Part shown: positions 61,723 to 64,000 of the stretch, one piece after another
Layout: every line of letters begins with the position of its first letter
How positions within the stretch are numbered: position 1 is the first letter of the stretch
Assembly: GCF_017352155.2 (NCBI RefSeq)
Contig: NZ_CP071462.1
Location: 1,984,001 to 2,048,000 of the forward strand
Direction of reading: 5' to 3'
Length of the DNA: 64,000 nucleotides
DNA from: Haloterrigena alkaliphila
Lineage (GTDB): Archaea > Halobacteriota > Halobacteria > Halobacteriales > Natrialbaceae
The notes under the pieces: model-generated
The model's database searches: none
What the model was told of the DNA's origin: nothing
What the model saw: only the letters and a program-made list of their open reading frames with translations
Translations under genes and position numbers: made by a program

Positions 61723-63117
61723 TCAGTAGAGCAGCGTGAAGACGCCGAACTGGAGCGGGAGCAGGAGCAAGATCGTCGCGACCGAACAGGCGACGGTCGT
61801 CCGGATCACCTCGCCAGTGTCGGCGGTCCCCTCGGCCAGAATCACGACGAGCACGGCGGACTGGTAGGGGAAGAAGTACGAACTCAGCGCCATCGCCTCC
61901 GACATCAACACCGGCGTCAGCGGCAGCCCCGCCGACTCGGCGTAGGGGATCAGGATCGGCGTGAGGACGCTCGCGACGGCCAACCCCTCCATCAGGAACG
62001 CGAGGGCGAACGTGATTCCGAAGACGACCGCCAGCACGACGGCCAGGGGCGCCTCGGTCGGGACGAACTCGAGGAGGTGGGAGGCCGCGTCCTCGGTGAA
62101 CCCGGTGGCCGCCAGTCCGTCGCCGATGGCGAAGACGGCGGCGAGGAAGAACAGGATCGAGAAGTCGGTCTCCTCGGCGACGGTTCCGAAGTCGGTGACG
62201 CCGACCCGGGGAAGCAACGCGAGGACGACGACGGCGAGCGCACCGACGACCGGGTGGAAGCCGTGGACGAAGTCGGTCGCCCAGATCCCCGCGCCCACCA
62301 GCAGGAATGCCAGCATGTGCCGTTCGGTGCTGGTCGCGGCGTCTCGCGTCCCCGCCGGCAACTCGACGCTCGAGTCAGGGTCCGGACGGAACAGCAGGTA
62401 GATAATGGCGCAAACGAGCACGACGCGGGTTATTCCCATGACGGGGTACATGTGCGACAGCCACTCCGTCCAGGAGACGTGGTGGCCGGCGATCGACCCC
62501 CCGAAGCCGGTGATCATGATGTTCGGGAGGTCGGCCGTGAGGATCCCCGACGAGCCGTAGAACGTCGCGAAGACGGGCCCGAGAAAGAGGCCGACCCGCG
62601 CCTCCCGCGAGTCGAACAGCGTGCCGGTCTCCTTGAGGACCGGGGCGATGATGAGGATACGAACGAGGGCGGACGGGATGAGCAGCGCGAGGGCGTGTGC
62701 GCCGAGTGCGAGCGCGACGAGGAGTCGTCGATAGGTCCGTACCGGCCTGGAGGCGGTCGACGCCGTCAGCGTGCGACTCGTGATCCAGTCGCCGGCCCAG
62801 GCCGCCAGCCCGCTCCGGCGGGTGGTCTCGCCCATCACGAGTCCGAATCCGATGAGCCACGTCGCGGGTTTCTGGAACCCGGTCAGCGCCCGGTCGGTCG
62901 AGAACGCGACGGCGATGAGGCCGATCCCGATGATCCCGGTGTACGCCGGCGGGATCGGCGTGAGGATCCAGAGTGCGATGCAGAAGACGGTGATCGAGAG
63001 CATCCACGCCACGTCTCCGCCGGGAACGGTCGCCAGCGTGGCCGCCGCGACGACGGCCGCGACGAGAAAGGCGACCGGCGGCGACCGCACCCGTTCGACG
63101 TGCCTCGAGAGATCCAT
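61723..63117 (-). CDS. DASS/SLC13-type anion transporter
   Basis: A 464-residue membrane protein with about twelve hydrophobic segments. The layout fits the divalent-anion:Na+ symporters (SLC13/CitT), with SSGILTADLPNIMITGFG (about 195-215, the SNT-type loop region) and SSYFFPYQSAVLVV near the end. Typical cargo is C4-dicarboxylates, citrate or sulfate. ATG 63117 is chosen over one six codons upstream. It lies alone, convergent to the orphan synthetase gene. Confidence 0.88.
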   Translation of the reverse strand: MDLSRHVERVRSPPVAFLVAAVVAAATLATVPGGDVAWMLSITVFCIALWILTPIPPAYTGIIGIGLIAVAFSTDRALTGFQKPATWLIGFGLVMGETTRRSGLAAWAGDWITSRTLTASTASRPVRTYRRLLVALALGAHALALLIPSALVRILIIAPVLKETGTLFDSREARVGLFLGPVFATFYGSSGILTADLPNIMITGFGGSIAGHHVSWTEWLSHMYPVMGITRVVLVCAIIYLLFRPDPDSSVELPAGTRDAATSTERHMLAFLLVGAGIWATDFVHGFHPVVGALAVVVLALLPRVGVTDFGTVAEETDFSILFFLAAVFAIGDGLAATGFTEDAASHLLEFVPTEAPLAVVLAVVFGITFALAFLMEGLAVASVLTPILIPYAESAGLPLTPVLMSEAMALSSYFFPYQSAVLVVILAEGTADTGEVIRTTVACSVATILLLLPLQFGVFTLLY

Positions 63118-63294
63118 CGATACGTGCCACCACACAGCGCTAGGTTAAATCGATCGGGGTTTCAGCATTCGTCACCCGTAGGGCGATCTGTCCCGTTCGA
63201 TTGGCCCCAAGACCCCGGTTCTTCCTGACAATCACTGATACCGTGCCGTGGGGGATGACAACTATTATTGCATCTCTCAGCGAGTTTTCTCCAG

Positions 63295-64000
63295 ATGCTG
63301 TCTCGGTTGCTCGTATTGTTGTCTCGGCTCCTTCGGTCGGTTCTCCGCGCTCTCTCGGGGCTGCTACAGCGGGCGAACGTCATCGAGCGATCCCGGCTGC
63401 GGGCGACGGTCGACCTCGCCTGGCCGCGCATCGTCACCGGACTGGCCCGCATGTCGAAGCAGACCGCCGACGTCGCGATGGTCGGCGTGGTCCTCGGGCC
63501 GTCGGCGATCGCCGGCCTCGCGTTCGCGTACGCCTACTGGCAACTCGGCGATCGGCTCTCGCTGGGGCTCTCGGGGGGATCGATCAGCCTCGTCTCCCAG
63601 CACTACGGCGCCGACGAGATCGAACTGGCCAACCGGGCGATCACGCAGAGCTATCTGCTCGCGACGGCGCTGTCGATTCCCCTCGCCGTCCTGTTTTACT
63701 GGCAGGCCGATCTTCTGATCGGACTCATGGGTGGCGACGCTGCCGCCGTCGACTACGGTGGAACGTATCTGATGGTCGTCGCACCGGCGATCGTCTTCGA
63801 GTTCTACAACAAGGTCGCCAGTCGGATCTTCGCCGGCGTCGGCGACACGTTCACGCCGATGGTGATCCGGGGCGGCGGCGCCGTCATCAACATCGTCCTC
63901 AACGCCGTGTTGATCTTCGGCCTCGGGATGGGCGTCGTCGGCGCCGCGCTCGGTACCGCCGTCTCGACCGCAATCATCACGGGCGGCCTGCTGTGGGGTC
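63295..64000 (+). CDS. MATE-family efflux transporter, 3' end cut by window
   Basis: The frame from ATG 63295 stays open to the window end (235 residues). After about 30 Leu/Arg-rich residues it has the MATE pattern WPRIVTGLARMSKQTADVAMVG, then SLVSQHYGADEIELANRAI and SRIFAGVGDTFTPM. These proteins export toxic compounds in exchange for Na+ or H+. A TATA-like ACTATTATT (63261-63269) is about 30 bases upstream. Confidence 0.9.
   Translation, partial: MLSRLLVLLSRLLRSVLRALSGLLQRANVIERSRLRATVDLAWPRIVTGLARMSKQTADVAMVGVVLGPSAIAGLAFAYAYWQLGDRLSLGLSGGSISLVSQHYGADEIELANRAITQSYLLATALSIPLAVLFYWQADLLIGLMGGDAAAVDYGGTYLMVVAPAIVFEFYNKVASRIFAGVGDTFTPMVIRGGGAVINIVLNAVLIFGLGMGVVGAALGTAVSTAIITGGLLWG

Noticed and set aside
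1-64000. CRISPR arrays, tRNA or rRNA genes, complete insertion sequences
   Set aside because: No regular spacer-repeat array, cloverleaf, rRNA block or transposase with terminal inverted repeats was seen by eye. A tRNAscan-SE or ISfinder run would be decisive.

Overview
The window looks like chromosomal or megaplasmid DNA of a haloarchaeon, probably of the Natrialbales (Haloterrigena/Natrinema-like). I base this on the high GC content, very acidic proteins rich in D/E and poor in K, Tat and lipobox export signals, archaeal TATA boxes placed 26-30 bases before start codons (leaderless mRNAs), and a dihydrolipoyl dehydrogenase that I recognise as very close to the Haloferax volcanii enzyme. No rRNA, tRNA, CRISPR array or complete insertion sequence was found. 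The species assignment is inference.

The window is a dense catabolic region built from several operons. From left to right it holds: a beta-oxidation-like set (enoyl-CoA hydratase, thiolase, DUF35 Zn-ribbon partner, acyl-CoA ligase; 1-4083); a Tat-exported esterase; a divergent Liv-type ABC importer (5461-10570) with an IclR regulator; an acyl/aryl-CoA ligase, an MBL hydrolase and a two-subunit ADP-forming acyl-CoA synthetase (12242-16686); and a gentisate block (16844-25961) with a FAH-family hydrolase, gentisate 1,2-dioxygenase, SDR, FAD monooxygenase, maleate-isomerase-like protein and a second IclR. Next come an amidohydrolase-Rieske pair (26220-27718), a YjiH-type membrane protein, UspA proteins, a DUF3179 protein and a 4HBT thioesterase, followed by a 1028-residue FAD/Fe-S dehydrogenase (33004-36090).

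The second half holds a NitT/TauT-type ABC importer (37263-40699), a tripartite tricarboxylate transporter with an enolase-superfamily enzyme (41179-45465), a LUD/Fe-S (lactate-oxidation-type) pair followed by a NicX/M29-like protein (45805-49658), and a debris zone of three gene fragments (49708-50313). A second amidohydrolase-Rieske pair (50433-51892) and the four subunits of a 2-oxoacid dehydrogenase complex (52265-57628) follow. The right end has a third IclR, a gene-poor 1.07-kb stretch, an Lrp-like regulator, an orphan ADP-forming synthetase alpha subunit, a DASS-type anion transporter and the start of a MATE exporter.

The most coherent reading is peripheral and central catabolism of aromatic and other organic acids. 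Several different importers bring acids in. CoA ligases, a flavin hydroxylase and a thioesterase could yield gentisate, which the dioxygenase opens. The neighbouring FAH hydrolase and maleate isomerase suggest a glutathione-free exit through maleate to fumarate plus pyruvate, and pyruvate, lactate or 2-oxoacids would enter through the oxidases and the dehydrogenase complex. The least explained part is the duplicated amidohydrolase-Rieske module, which has no oxygenase or reductase beside it.
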